Assembly (NCBI GenBank): GCA_019009955.1
Contig: CM032230.1
Span: 9,386,001-9,450,000, forward strand
DNA from: Riptortus pedestris
Taxonomy: Eukaryota; Arthropoda; Insecta; Hemiptera; Alydidae
Direction of reading: 5' to 3'
Length of the DNA: 64,000 nt
Numbering within the stretch: position 1 is the first letter of the stretch; every line of letters begins with the position of its first letter. This document shows, one piece after another, positions 12,540-23,676 of this stretch. Both the position numbers and the translations under genes were made by a program. The notes under the pieces were generated by a model that ran no database searches, was not told where the DNA came from, and saw nothing but the letters and a program-made list of their open reading frames with translations.

Positions 12540-12641
12540 AACCTTCTGACTCAGTGATAACTTACGTAGCGCAACTTTCGATAGGCATGGAGATAGGTGT
12601 AATCGATCATCAGCTAGTGACGGCAGCTATGACAACAAAAA
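12540..12641 (+). repeat. Direct repeat F, left copy
   Basis: 'cgatcatcagctagtgacgg' and 'agctatgacaacaa' recur at 13257-13312 as 'cgatcatcagccagtgacga' and 'agctatgacagcaac', on the other side of the H copy at 12642-13190. Confidence 0.5.
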
Positions 12642-13190
12642 CGGGGGGGGGGGGCATCGGAACGTCTTTAAATGCATCTCGTATAGAAATGATTTTATGA
12701 ACACAATATTTGGTATTTCAGCTTTAAATAAAGACTTCTCGTGATGGCTTATTCTCAACATGCTATGAAAAAGAAGAAGGGTTCATTGAAGGATGAAAAT
12801 TAAAATATCTTCAATTTTGAGATAGAGAAAGAATAAATAAAGCAAAATGTATAGAAAATTGCATTTGCAATAAGATTGATTCTATACCATTTTTCGATGA
12901 GAAGTATAATAACGGAGATATTCCGAATTTTCGAAATTATCTTTTTAACGCCCCACCCCCTCCCGCTGGTAAGTTTTTTTTGTCGTAACTTGTTATTTAG
13001 TTTGAAACGCGTATTTATCAAGTTTGGTGGTTGAACAATAATTGCGACCGCTAGAGTGGCAACAAACGAATGTATGTATAATTTTGAACGGACCTCATTT
13101 TTATCATCTCCTTGGTAAGATGAATGGACATGGAGAAAAGTTTTCGAAAATCGCGTTATGATTTCAACCTTAATAGCTGCTTTCCCTTAA
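12642..13190 (-). mobile_element. Family H, decayed reverse copy
   Basis: The plus strand begins at the G-run of the right module, followed by 'tttaaatgcatctcgtatag', the Tyr-rich AT blocks, 'ataataacggagatattccgaatttt', a C-run, 'gcgaccgctagagtggcaac' and 'tcgcgttatgatttcaacc'. It ends in a half-lost palindrome ('gctgctttcccttaa'). The hairpin end is missing. Confidence 0.6.
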
Positions 13191-13256
13191 ACCTATTAAC
13201 CCATTCAACTTTTCATGAGCTTGAAGATGGTGCTCCCGCATCTAGAGGACAATGCC

Positions 13257-13312
13257 AGCTACACTCGATCATCAGCCAGTGACGACGGTCTTCACCGATA
13301 GCTATGACAGCA
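13257..13312 (+). repeat. Direct repeat F, right copy
   Basis: Counterpart of 12590-12641. It is followed at 13371 by another H left-end relic, as if a unit of flank plus H had been duplicated in tandem. Confidence 0.5.
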
Positions 13313-13370
13313 ACAGTCAAGGTTCCTTCGACCTTATGTATGCCACCTGATCGGTTAAATTGGTTGACGT

Positions 13371-13439
13371 ATGAAGACATCTTCGGAAAATAGTGTCATG
13401 ATCGTACAGTAGTTGATTTCCGTGGAATGAGACCTGCTG
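13371..13439 (-). mobile_element. Family H left-end relic, reverse
   Basis: 'tatgaagacatcttcggaaaa', 'gtcatgatcgtac' and a degraded palindrome followed by 'gacctgctga' correspond to the left end of H read in reverse. Confidence 0.4.
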
Positions 13440-14240
13440 AAAATATAGAACACGGAAGGACCTTAATTCTGAGAGAGATGTAGGGCCTATCGAGTTTGCG
13501 GGCAGGAGAAATGGAGTGAGCCAGAGTTAGGGTTAGAGAGAGATAGAGTGAGAGAGGATGGCTGGAATTAATCCGTGGTCCTGACCCTCCACAGATAGAG
13601 GGCTGTAATCCTGCCGGGATTATCCTGTCCAGCCTTCCTGGATCATCCTGGCTTAGCCTCTCTCTCTCTCTCACTCTCTCTGTCTCAGTCCGGACAGGAG
13701 TCGGCTTGTTGGTTTAGGTTGGTAGCTCTCCTGTCCCGCTGTTGGTTTAATGTAGCTCTCTTGTCGGAGCAGATCCTACAGCGTGCCAGATGTCCTGTCG
13801 CTCGTCTAACAGACACATAAACAACGGCAGTAAGCCGACAAATGTACCGTGTTATTCCCTTCCTACGGTATCGCTGCTAAGATCATTTGATTTTCCCAAG
13901 GTATCAAAGCAATTATCATCTCCTTACCAGAGATTTGCTGTGTCATATGAAATAACTATTTTGTTACGTTTATTAAAAAAATAATAATCGGTGATTAATA
14001 AATAATAATTTTAGCGTTTTTATCACTGCTCAATTCATTTGACGATGGATTACACAATGTTTCAAACTTGGTAAATTATTCTTCACTACTAATCACAATA
14101 TTCTCTGATAACTTCGCTTCTTTTTGCACTCACGATCATGCAAATAACTGAAGTTCACAAAACACGGCACTGCACTGGTCTTCACAAAAACACTGCACTG
14201 CACTAAAACTGCACTGAACCCACTGTTATTCAGTAAGACT
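13440..14240. other. No recognisable gene; (TC)n tract
   Basis: A (TC)n/(GA)n tract lies at about 13660-13685. Frames at 13396-13674 (-) and 13790-13984 (+) have no recognised domain. A degenerate tandem of 'gcactgcact' words occurs at about 14165-14215. Confidence 0.4.
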
Positions 14241-14406
14241 AAAGAATCCAAATATCTCGTTCAATGCTTATATTAGAGAAATAGTGTATATAACAATATT
14301 TATAGTTATTGCATTTAAAATAAGATTGGTTGTATACAATTGTTCAATCCAACATATAAGAATGGAGATATTTTGAATTTCGATATTCTCCGATATAGCG
14401 GTAACA

Positions 14407-14493
<87 letters not shown>

Positions 14494-14610
14494 TTAGTTT
14501 TGATCAGACCTCACTTTCATCATATTCCGAGTAGAATCGAATTCGGTAGGGGTGGGTGGAAATTTGAAGACATTTACGAAAATCGCTTCATGCGCACTCA
14601 AATTTTTAGC
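14241..14610 (-). mobile_element. Family H relic with expanded (CA)n(TA)n core
   Basis: The plus strand shows 'ccaaatatctcgttcaatgc', 'aataagattggttgtatac', 'gcggtaacagacacacac', a microsatellite of (AC)n then (AT)n at about 14408-14491, 'tgatcagacctcactttcatcat' and 'cgaaaatcgcttcatg'. Both ends are lost. The core has changed from pure (AT)n to a compound repeat. Confidence 0.6.
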
Positions 14611-16154
14611 TTTTTTAATTTAATTAAGAACGTTTCAGATCTGTTTTATTACAATTCCATATTTTGTGATAAATATTTATATGTATCAGCATTTGTGGAA
14701 TATAAGGCTGCTGTCAGTTAGTAGGTCAGTCAAATCATGGGATATGCAAAGGTCTTTTCGTTGATTGAAGTATGTTTAATATGTGTTTTATTGTTAGGTA
14801 TTTGTTGCAGTATTTACATATAGATCTGTCTGTTCTTGTAACTGGTGTCTATGTGTGGCCCATCCTGAGTCTGTCTTGAACTACTTCCTTCTAGTAATCC
14901 TACGGCTAGTTGCCCACTTGCAGTTGCAAATCTTCAGAGGACTTACATTATTTATTGCCCACTTTCTCTCAATCGCCAAAAACAATCTTATATTGACGTT
15001 GTCTAATCCTGACAAATCATTCCAAATCGAAAAACAATGATCCTCTCAAGATGTTATCTCGACGAAGGGGAAATGGATAGGATGAATGTTGGAGTTCATA
15101 TCGGCTTTGACACTCGGAGCGTAGAATCGGCGTTAAGAAAGATCAGTAAGAATGCCATGTATAATTCATGAGGCTGGTAGACCCGCCTTGCTTCGGCCTC
15201 TGTTATCAGTGGCATGTGATCGGATAAAGATAAGATTGACAAGCAAGTCTGGAGGAGTGAGTTTCGCACAGCTATTATGGGCAACCTCCAACTGGGACGC
15301 TGTTTCTACTTGTTACGGCTATAATCGCACCGCGCTTTAAATATTTTACGAACTACAGAATCGGATAAAATCGAAACATCAGATCCACCGCAGTTAACGC
15401 TTTGCGAATTCACTGCGTATTTCAAACATCAGAATATTACTGATCCGAGGTTTTTTGTTTGAGAACTCCAAATTTATTTTAAAAACTCTCTCACTTGGTA
15501 TGATTCAGCGATATATATATCCGTAGGTGCTATTTTTATTAAAACTTAACACTTTTACCGAAACACCGGTCTGAGAGGCCGGTAGAGATTTTCATATTTC
15601 ATGTATTAGTAGATCTGGTAATATTGGTGGGCTCTCCACCTCATTAGTTGTGAGTCTTTCCTTCCTCTACACACTAAAAGTCTTTTATATTAATTTGTCA
15701 ACGCTATTCGACCTTGAGTAGCTATTGCTCGTTTTGCTCCGGTCTTGTGTACCTCTTGTATCGGTTAATAGCCTACACATTGCTGGTCTAAGATACCGGG
15801 TAATTCGGTTTACGTTTGTCGTGATATTGTGTGCCTTTCATTATAGCTTGTAACACTGTTTGTTCGTATTCTTTTCTTGTGTGTTTTACTTAGTTTATGA
15901 TTTGCTATGGAGCCTTCCACGAGCCATGGACCAATAAAACGCTCATCGTCACGATCTATATATCGTACGGATGCCAATGATTTCAATGAAAGCGTTAAAA
16001 ATGACAATAATGGATTAAATATGAGTTATTCAATCAATAAATGAAAATAACGTATTTGTTAATGGGAATTACTATTAACCCTTCCAGGCCTGTGCGACCG
16101 GATGATTCGATTTACGTCACGGAAACTCATGTTTCGGTAAGCGTGTTAAAAAAG
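14611..16154. other. No recognisable gene; apparently unique sequence
   Basis: No repeat match or convincing frame. Overlapping short frames on both strands at 15096-15340 have no known motif. Confidence 0.4.
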
Positions 16155-16446
16155 GTCCGTCAGGCAGGGGCCGCGTAAACTAAGCAGATTTCCCAAGTAT
16201 AGTATAACATTTTGTGATCTCATATGACAACATAATCCCTATTTCTATGTAACAGATGAGTACAGAGGGGTGGGGGGTACTGAATGCTGAAAACAAGAAA
16301 GTAAGAATTATTCTCTAAATACTTGAGCGAAGTTTTGGGTCACAAAAAATGCATAGAACAACAATTGTAGACCAACAATAGTGTAACAAGATTTTACGAT
16401 CGACTCATAATAAATGAAAATATTTTTAATTTTAAACCCCCCTTAA
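16155..16446 (-). mobile_element. Family H right-end fragment, reverse
   Basis: Starts GTCCGTCAGGCAGGGGCCGC with 'aaactaagcagatttccca', then decayed right-module blocks. It stops at the C-run ('aaaccccccttaaatg') before the core. The hairpin has a compensated change (CAGGCAGGGG), so its stem is weakened. Confidence 0.6.
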
Positions 16447-17470
16447 ATGATTTTACATCTTGAAGCAAGGAGTTCGCCTCCTATTCACGAAAACAATTGC
16501 ACTGAATAAGCAACAATGAAAAGCAATAAGCAAAATAACATAAATAAATAAGCTACACAAACTCTAGTTACAATTACAAATTTACAATATGTATTCATAT
16601 ATACAGAGATAGAAAAATAGTGATATTGCTTACAAACTTAATAATTAGAAAATTAATATTAACCTGGTTAACACTAATGGCTTAAAAAGGAAAATAAGTA
16701 ATAATAATTATAATAATGAGTTTTTTACGTGTTTCCCAATTACTCATAATGCACAAAACTACTCATTTTGACACTTTCGTTAACTAAAATTAACAAATCA
16801 TTAATTTGACTTAAGGTATCTCCTCAAATACTAAATTGGTGTCTGACATCTTCTTAATGTATTGTATTTTTGGATAAACTGCTGTCGCGTTGAATAAAGC
16901 ACGAGATGAAAAAGTATTTTAAATTGTCAAGTTCATTATTATTACTAGTGATCAGGAGGAAAGTGGGTTCAAACTTAACGATTTATTCAGGTTTAATCTT
17001 TGAAACCTGTTGCCAGCAAGAATTACTTCGGAGGATTATTCTTAATTTGTTTATATGGCATCTGAACCTGAGATAGTCTTCCCCAAAGGCCAAGTTCGTA
17101 TAATTCCATATATTTGTATAATGTGCGCTAATCATTGACGTTGCTGCTTTCTCTAAGTCTTTAAATAAGAGGCGGTTGTCTTATTTTGCAATTAAATCAT
17201 TTTCATCCCTTAAAAGTATTTCCGAGTTGTGTGATTTGCACACATCCTCAGCACCGATGGAGTATATTACTTCAATAAGCTCCTATACCCAGCTAAATGG
17301 AATTCGTCTGGCCTTCTTCAATGATCTTCTAAAGATGAGAGGTAACCATTTTCAAGGATTTTAAGGATTTAAAACCACCAATTTAAAGTACGCTTGACTA
17401 TTTCCAGTTTCATATCGTCTGCTACCCATATCTAGCCTCAGATTTGGCTTTGGTAACAGATATGAGTATA
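16447..17470. other. No recognisable gene; AT-rich spacer
   Basis: Very AT-rich. The frame at 17176-17364 (+) is unrecognised and probably fortuitous. Confidence 0.4.
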
Positions 17471-17560
17471 TTTATAATTTTGAACGGACCTCATTTTCGT
17501 CATCGGTTAGGTAGCATTAATGGGCAATTTGAAGAATTTTTTTTGAAATCGCTTCACGAC
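17471..17560 (-). mobile_element. Family H left-block fragment, reverse
   Basis: 'ataattttgaacggacctc', 'ttttcgtcatc', 'taggtagcattaatgg' and 'aaatcgcttcacgac' match the left block of H. The palindrome is absent. Confidence 0.55.
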
Positions 17561-18247
17561 CAAAAAGCTAAAAATAAACATTTCACACGACAAAATTATA
17601 CGTACATTTCATTCGGTTTCGATAAAACTTACTGTCGTTTGAGGGGCTATGTTAAATAGTATATGACATGTTTTAATTACCTGGGGCATATGAGCATTTA
17701 AAAGCCCTGCGGATGATTAGAAAGATCAAACGCATCCAGGAGCGCCACCGGCCAATCAGGGGAAGAGTTTGTTGGACGTTTGTCCGATACTTCCATTTAT
17801 TCCTTGGCCACTGCGCACAACCCCTATTTACAAAATAACTCTCATTATCAATATAGCTCTTTGAAATAATCCGTTATTTACAGTGTGTAATGTCCTACTC
17901 GCCGTTTATTTGGCAAATAGTGTAAGAGAAGCCGGATTCAAATTTCCATTAGAGGTTGGCTCCGACAAACAGCTGTATTTAATTGTAACTATGTGTAACC
18001 GGTCAAGCGGTACTTGAGAGTCTTGCTCCATTATTGTGCGCCTCGGGCAGCAATATGTGGTCCTGCTTTGAAGCTCTTTTGTACACGGAAGCCTTTCAAA
18101 CAAATCAAAACCTAATTGTTCCTCAGGCTGTTTTTCTTAGCTCTTTGCCATGAGTCATGATTCATTATGTGTACACTCAAGAGTTTATCGTTCAAACCAA
18201 ATCTGAATATTAACAAAGCGATCATTTAAACATTTTCGCCAGTTTTT
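17561..18247. other. No recognisable gene; unique sequence
   Basis: The frame at 17906-18103 (-) is unrecognised. No repeats were noticed. Confidence 0.4.
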
Positions 18248-18745
18248 AGTAGATTTCCCTTAAGGGGAATCAGCTATTGAGGTCGTACTCATGACGCGAT
18301 TTTCGAAAAGGAGTTCAGAGGGGAGATTTTCGAAGTATCTCCGATATTATACGGATCGAAAAAATCCGTCACGTAGGGGCTGCGTAAACTAAACAGAATT
18401 CCCTCCTAAAGTTTCACAATTGAGAAATTCCGGTAGAGCCGAACAGTTGCGGAAACGGCCGAACTAGCTTTTGGTGAAAACTCACAACGAGAGCCGAAGT
18501 TAATAAAAATGCAAATACCTCAGTTAATATTCAAAAAAAGAGAGTAAATGCATATAAAAATATTTATAATAAATTTAATTTGCATTTCAAATTTCCAAAA
18601 TTCCTTCTCTCTAAGCCCCCCTCCCACTGGTCCGATTTCAGCCATTAACGATCTTGATCTTTATTTTTAGATAAAGCGTTTAAATATCGAGTTTGGTAAC
18701 GATCAAGCAGAGATTGCGACCGCTTGAGCCTTAACAGACAAACAG

Positions 18746-18793
<48 letters not shown>

Positions 18794-19536
18794 GAATGGA
18801 CCTCATTTTTGTCATCTCCTGGGCAGGATCGATGGACATTTGAATTCTTGAAAATCGTGTCATGAGTACGACCTCAATAGCTGAATTCCCTTAAGGGAAA
18901 TCTGCTAAAATTGTATAATAAATTAAATGTATTATAAATACGAGTATTGTTATATACATTTATTCTCTATCCTGAATATTAACAGAGATATTTCAGTTTT
19001 CTGCAAACACCCCACTTCTACTCTGAAACAATACTCTGTTATATAATAAATGACTTTATTCGATGCTTAAGTACCATATATTTTTTGAAGGAACCTTTAT
19101 TGTACGAGATACATGCAAATATATTCTGTTAATACATCCCATCTTAATGTCTTAAGTTTATGAACGTCTAAAATTTGTGTGATTAAGATAAAAATTATTC
19201 TGATTCATTATAAATTACAGTACTAGATATAGTAAATAATTCGCAATAAAATTAATATATAATATTCAGATATATTTCAGTAATAGTTTTTCTTTCCTGT
19301 GAAGAATTTGTCTCCCTATCAGTTCAGCTCTGAGGATTAGGCAGACCTGTTCATTTAAAATTCAGACGCTTTCCGTTAGGAGGTTATTAAGATTGAGTGA
19401 ATGATTTATCATTACCGTTTGTATTTGTTCACTTAACACTCACGGTTGTGTTAACTGTTACCAGTGAGTAGATTCATCTATCGTAAACCTTCACGTGGAA
19501 AATCTGCTTAGTTAACGCAGCCCCTGCGTGGCGTAC
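18248..19536 (+). mobile_element. Family H outer copy, interrupted by a second H copy
   Basis: The left part (18248-18363) starts AGTAGATTTCCCTTAAGGGG with 'gaggtcgtactcatgacgcg', has a deleted core and runs to 'cggatcgaaaaa'. The right part resumes exactly at 18911 with 'ttgtataataaattaaatg', the expected continuation of the consensus, and ends in GGAAAATCTGCTTAGTTA, the hairpin ACGCAGCCCCTGCGT at 19515-19529 and GGCGTAC. The two parts are separated by a complete reverse-orientation copy (18364-18906), so the insertion is nested. Confidence 0.75.
18364..18906 (-). mobile_element. Family H inner copy, reverse, short type
   Basis: Starts ATCCGTCACGTAGGGGCTGC (first G changed) and ends TTAAGGGAAATCTGCT followed by AAAA. 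It carries the short-type right module ('gagccgaacagttgcggaaacgg'), an (AT)n core at about 18751-18786 and the left block. It sits in the outer copy inside the word 'gaaaaattgtata', which supports insertion into an A/T run with little or no target duplication. Confidence 0.8.
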
Positions 19537-19787
19537 ATTCCGCGGCGTGTGTGATTCCGATTATTATGTTGTAAAAGACGCTCTTTTTTATGACAAAAAA
19601 TACTTACGTCTCTATTCCTACATACAGCACAAAAACGTATAAATTTATAACAGCCAAATAAAATATAAAATATATTTTTATCCAATTTTGAAATTACAGT
19701 TTTTGAATTTTCAGATTCCTTTACCAACCTGATAAGAAATAGAAAATTCATGGAGAAAAGCGATTACTACTTTTGCCATACAAATAA

Positions 19788-19830
19788 GTGAGAAATCGGC
19801 TTAGTTTACTCAGCCCCTGCTTGACGGACA
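19788..19830 (+). mobile_element. Family H right-end fragment
   Basis: 'agaaatcggcttagtttactc' followed by AGCCCCTGCTTGACGGAC; the hairpin stem is broken by substitutions. Only the terminal 45 bp or so are recognisable. Confidence 0.5.
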
Positions 19831-19887
19831 ATTTTTATTTTATTAATTACGTACTCAAGGAATACAGGTGGTGACACTTCGGATTTT

Positions 19888-20005
19888 AGCAGATTTCCCT
19901 TAAGGGAAATCAGCTATTGAGGTCGTACTCCTGACGCGAGTTTTGAAAAATTTCTTCAAATGTCCATCGATCCTACCCAGGAGATGTCAAAAATGAGGTC
20001 CGTTC

Positions 20006-20061
<56 letters not shown>

Positions 20062-20383
20062 CTGTTAACGCTCGAGCCGTTGCAATTTTTGTTTGATCGT
20101 TACCAAACTTCATATTTAAGCGTTTTACGTAAAAAGGAAGATCGAGTTCGTTAATGGCTGAAATCGGACCAGTGTGAGAGGGGGTTTAGAGGGGGGATTT
20201 TCGGAAAATTCGAAATATCTCCGTTATTATGCGTCGGATCAAAACATTGTATAGAATCAATCTTATTGCAAATTAAATTTACTATAAATATTGTTCTATA
20301 CATGTATTCTGTATCTTGAATATTAACCGAGATATTTGCATTTATATTCAGTGTGGTCGGCAGGAGTCGGCTATGTTCCGGAC
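19888..20383 (+). mobile_element. Family H, short type, right-truncated
   Basis: Perfect left palindrome, left block, (AT)n core at about 20011-20056, 'gttaacgctcgagccgttgc', a G-run at 20177-20200, 'atctccgttattatgcgtcgg' and 'aaccgagatatttgcattt', then the start of the short module ('gtggtcggcaggagtcggct'). It ends abruptly at about 20383. Left half intact, right terminus missing. Confidence 0.75.
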
Positions 20384-20786
20384 TGCAGATTGTTGCAGAC
20401 GAATTTGGCTTGATATAAGCTGCTTGAGCAATTATTTAAATAACTTGTATCTGCTATTTTAATTCTATTTTTCTCCAGAAATGAGGGAACAATTTCTACA
20501 TAAATACACGCAGTGTGCATTAGGTTGCCAAGTAAATCCATTTAGAAATTGCTACTGAACGCGATAAGATCGGTTGTTTGTCCGTTGGTAAAAGATTTGA
20601 CTCGAATGAATTGCTGTCGTGAGTCAAGATATATGAATGGCGAAGTTAGTGCACGCAATGGCAACATATTGACCCTGGGAAACACACTCAATGCTAATGC
20701 AAAACTCTGTTTTCTCCATATTAGCACACATTTAACATGAAACATTTAAATATGGATTTTGAAAATTATCCAAAAATATTGTGGTG

Positions 20787-20833
20787 TCTGAAAAATCTGC
20801 TTAGCTAACGCCAGTGTCTCTCATACGACGGAA
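20787..20833 (+). mobile_element. Family H right-end relic
   Basis: 'aaaaatctgcttagctaacgc' followed by a scrambled hairpin and 'cgacgga'. It could be the missing terminus of the copy at 19888-20383. Confidence 0.35.
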
Positions 20834-20869
20834 ATCACCTGTTCAGCGTACACTCATAAAGCCATTTTT

Positions 20870-21073
20870 AGCAGATTTCCCTTAAGAGAAATCTGCTATT
20901 GAGGTCGTACTCATGACGCGATTTTCGAAAAATTTCTTCAAATGTCCATCGATCCTACCCAGCAGATGACGAACATGAGGTCCGTTCAAAATTATATATA
21001 TATAGCATATATATAAATATTTCCTCAAATGTCTGTCGATCCATGTTAGGAGAGGTCGAAAATGAGGACCTTC

Positions 21074-21105
<32 letters not shown>

Positions 21106-21107
21106 CA
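20870..21107 (+). mobile_element. Family H left end with internally duplicated block
   Basis: Starts AGCAGATTTCCCTTAAGAGA and runs through the left block to an AT core. A second, diverged copy of the left block follows ('atttcctcaaatgtctgtcg', 'ggagaggtcgaaaatgaggac'), then a second AT run ending at about 21107. The right half is absent. Confidence 0.65.
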
Positions 21108-21428
21108 TTAATATTTAATTGCATCATTTTATCATTTTTCTGGTTTAATGTTTTATTTATTTCTATTAGTTCTCTTTTCCAATTGGTTTTTGTAAAATTC
21201 TTCCCCTTTTATATTTTTCCTCTTAATTTAATTTTCCAATTTTGCGTTACTCTATGGAATAATTATATTTATTATTTATGGGCATTTCATTAAAAGGTGA
21301 TTTCCTCTTTAATAAGTCAAAAACCATTCAATTTAAAGTAACCAAAGTATATATAGTACTAAATCCAATTACTTATAATCAGAAACAGCTGTCAATACTA
21401 CATCAGGCTTGCTCAGAGAAAATAAAAT

Positions 21429-21650
21429 TTAAAAACAAATTCGTAATAAAAAATTGGTGATGAGCATAATTGATGAATGATTAATAGGGATTGAATGGTT
21501 GAAAATGGTACTTTTGATAATGTCTGTCGTAAAGTGCTCGTTGAGGGTAACTGTTTTGAGACACATGAGGAATATTAAATTTTGTAGTATATTTGAATTT
21601 TGTGTGGGAAGGAGAATATGTTGTAAATGTATGGGCTGCCTTCCGTCCAA
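21429..21650 (-). repeat. Dispersed repeat D, copy 1
   Basis: On the minus strand it parallels 40475-40760 (+): 'acaaaatttaatat', 'cattcaat(t)cctattaatcatt' and 'tatgctcatcaccaattttt'. Both translate a shared peptide (SIPINHS...LITNF), which may be coding from an old element or coincidence. The frames themselves are broken. Confidence 0.45.
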
Positions 21651-21839
21651 AGTTCAAGTGAGCCGTAGGGGAAATGAATAAATAAAACAGATTAATACAA
21701 TAGTTAAGCCCAGACAGACATGGACCGGCTTGTCTCCCAATCAAGATCTGCAGCATATGAATGCCTCAGACAAGAATAGTATTAAAGGTTTTAGCCGAGC
21801 GTTCATGGCTGCCATATCTAGATCTATGATCGAACACAG

Positions 21840-21940
21840 GGGCCGCGGTTTGCTAAATTAATTATTGTCGTCCGACATATATTAATGACTCCCTCCTTTA
21901 TGGTTATCCTGTTACTGACCCGGAAAGGATGCGGAGGCAA
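21840..21940 (+). repeat. Dispersed repeat E, copy 1
   Basis: 'gctaaattaattattgtcg' and 'ccgacatatattaatgact', then 'cctcctttatggtta', match 24270-24330. Unknown class. Confidence 0.45.
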
Positions 21941-21949
21941 CGTAAATGC

Positions 21950-22490
21950 AGCAGATTTCCCAGCCGGTGTGATTTCGTTTCAGAGAAATCAGCTGTAGAG
22001 GTTGCACTTATGGCACGATTTTTGAAAACTTTCCTCAAACGTTTATGTGCCTCAATTTGAATATGAAGAAAATGAGGTCCGATCAAAATTATATATGTAT
22101 ACTTGTCTGCTACTTCTCGAAATGTCAGTCGTATCGTTACCAAGTTCTATATAATAATGTTTTAAGTAAAGCTAAAGACTAGTTCGTTAACAGTAGATAT
22201 CGGACCGGGCGAGAAAAGGAATTAAAAAAATCTTAGGGCAATATTTTACTTAATTGCCTATACATTTTTTCATTTACGTATTATCTCTATCTTAAATATT
22301 AACCGAGATTTTTGGATTTTTTTTAGTTTTCATCTGAAGTAAACCCCACTCCTACTCATGTCATATAAAAAATCATGAACCATTTTATTCTCAGCTTAAA
22401 AACCAAATATTATTTTAAGAGACCTTTATTATTCGAGATGCATGCAAATTCTTGGTGTGATAATGTCATAAATTAAGATTTTAGTTCCTT
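21950..22490 (+). mobile_element. Family H, decayed long-type copy
   Basis: The left end has the palindrome pushed apart by an insertion (AGCAGATTTCCC ... GAGAAATCAGCT). The left block follows ('atgaagaaaatgaggtccg'), then a very short AT core and the right module through 'gagatgcatgcaaattctt'. The hairpin end is missing. An H left end starts 40 bp later. Confidence 0.6.
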
Positions 22491-22532
22491 GTTTCGAAAA
22501 CGTTTGATTAACTGTTTCCGACAACACATATT

Positions 22533-22650
22533 AGCAGATTTCCCTTAAGGGAAATCAGCTATTGAGGTCGTACTCATGACGCGATTTTCGAAAATTTTCT
22601 TCAAATGTCCATCGATCCTACCCAGGAGATGACGAAAATGAGGTCCGTTC

Positions 22651-22716
<66 letters not shown>

Positions 22717-23386
22717 CTGTTAACGCTCTAGCGGTCGCAATTTTTGTTTGATCGTTACCAAACTTCATATTTAAGCGTTTTACGTAGTGTTTTACGTAAA
22801 AAGAAAGATCAAGTTCGTTAATGGCTGAAATCGGACCAGTGGGAGGGGGGGTTTAGAGGGGGGATTTTTGAAAATTCAAAATATCTCCGTTATTATGCGT
22901 CGGATCGAAAAATTGTAAAGAACCAGTCTTATTGCAAATTAAATTTACTATAAATATTGTTATATACATTTATTCTCTATCTTGAATATTAACCGAGATA
23001 TTTGCATTTTTATGAAGTCTATGGTGGGGTATAGTTCGGATTATGTCGGCCATCTTCGTCATTTCTCGGCTCAGGCGGAAGCTTCTTCTAACCTGGCGTT
23101 TTTAACCTTACCTTACCTTCCTTACTTTGTGAGATTTATGCAAATACGTTCTGTTCATCCGCCCCCCCCCCCTTCTTTAGTTCTTGGACTACTAAAATTT
23201 GAGTTATTAAAATATAAATTATTCTTACAATTCAGAAGCCGTTTCAGTTGGGTATTTATTTTAATTAACTGAAAGATTTCTCATTATCTAATCGCGGTGG
23301 TATTGTGTTACCAGTATGCAGATTACTCAATTGTAAAACTTCACAGGGGAAATCTGCTCAGTTTACGCAGCCCCCGCGTGACGGAC
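22533..23386 (+). mobile_element. Family H, complete copy with an inserted segment
   Basis: Perfect palindrome at the left after TT, an (AT)n core at about 22657-22711, a G-run at 22850-22863 and both conserved blocks. At 23010-23128 there is a segment found in no other copy here. The long-type module then resumes ('gcaaatacgttctgttcatcc'). The end is GGGGAAATCTGCTCAGTTTA, ACGCAGCCCCCGCGT and GACGGAC. The frames at 22982-23593 (+) overlap this element and are not genes. Confidence 0.8.
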
Positions 23387-23631
23387 TTTTTTTTTATTTG
23401 CAGAAATCGGGCTTGGATTATTGGTGGTTTAGAAGGTAAGGGATTCGAAAATTCAACTATCGATGGTCACATTTGGTGTTCTACGTGTATTTTCGTAACT
23501 CATGTGATAATTGTACGAGTTATTCGTACTTTCTTGTTTTCACCATTATGTTACCCTGCTCACTTCTACTCATCGGATTTTACACAGAAATAGAAAACTT
23601 GTGGCGAGATGTGATCACAAGTGTGTTAAAC

Positions 23632-23676
23632 TAGAAGTAGGAAGTCTGCGTAGATGACGCAACCCCTGCTTGACAT
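23632..23676 (+). mobile_element. Family H right-end relic
   Basis: 'gaagtctgcgtagatgacgc' followed by AACCCCTGCTTGACATGC resembles the hairpin terminus with several changes. Confidence 0.4.
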
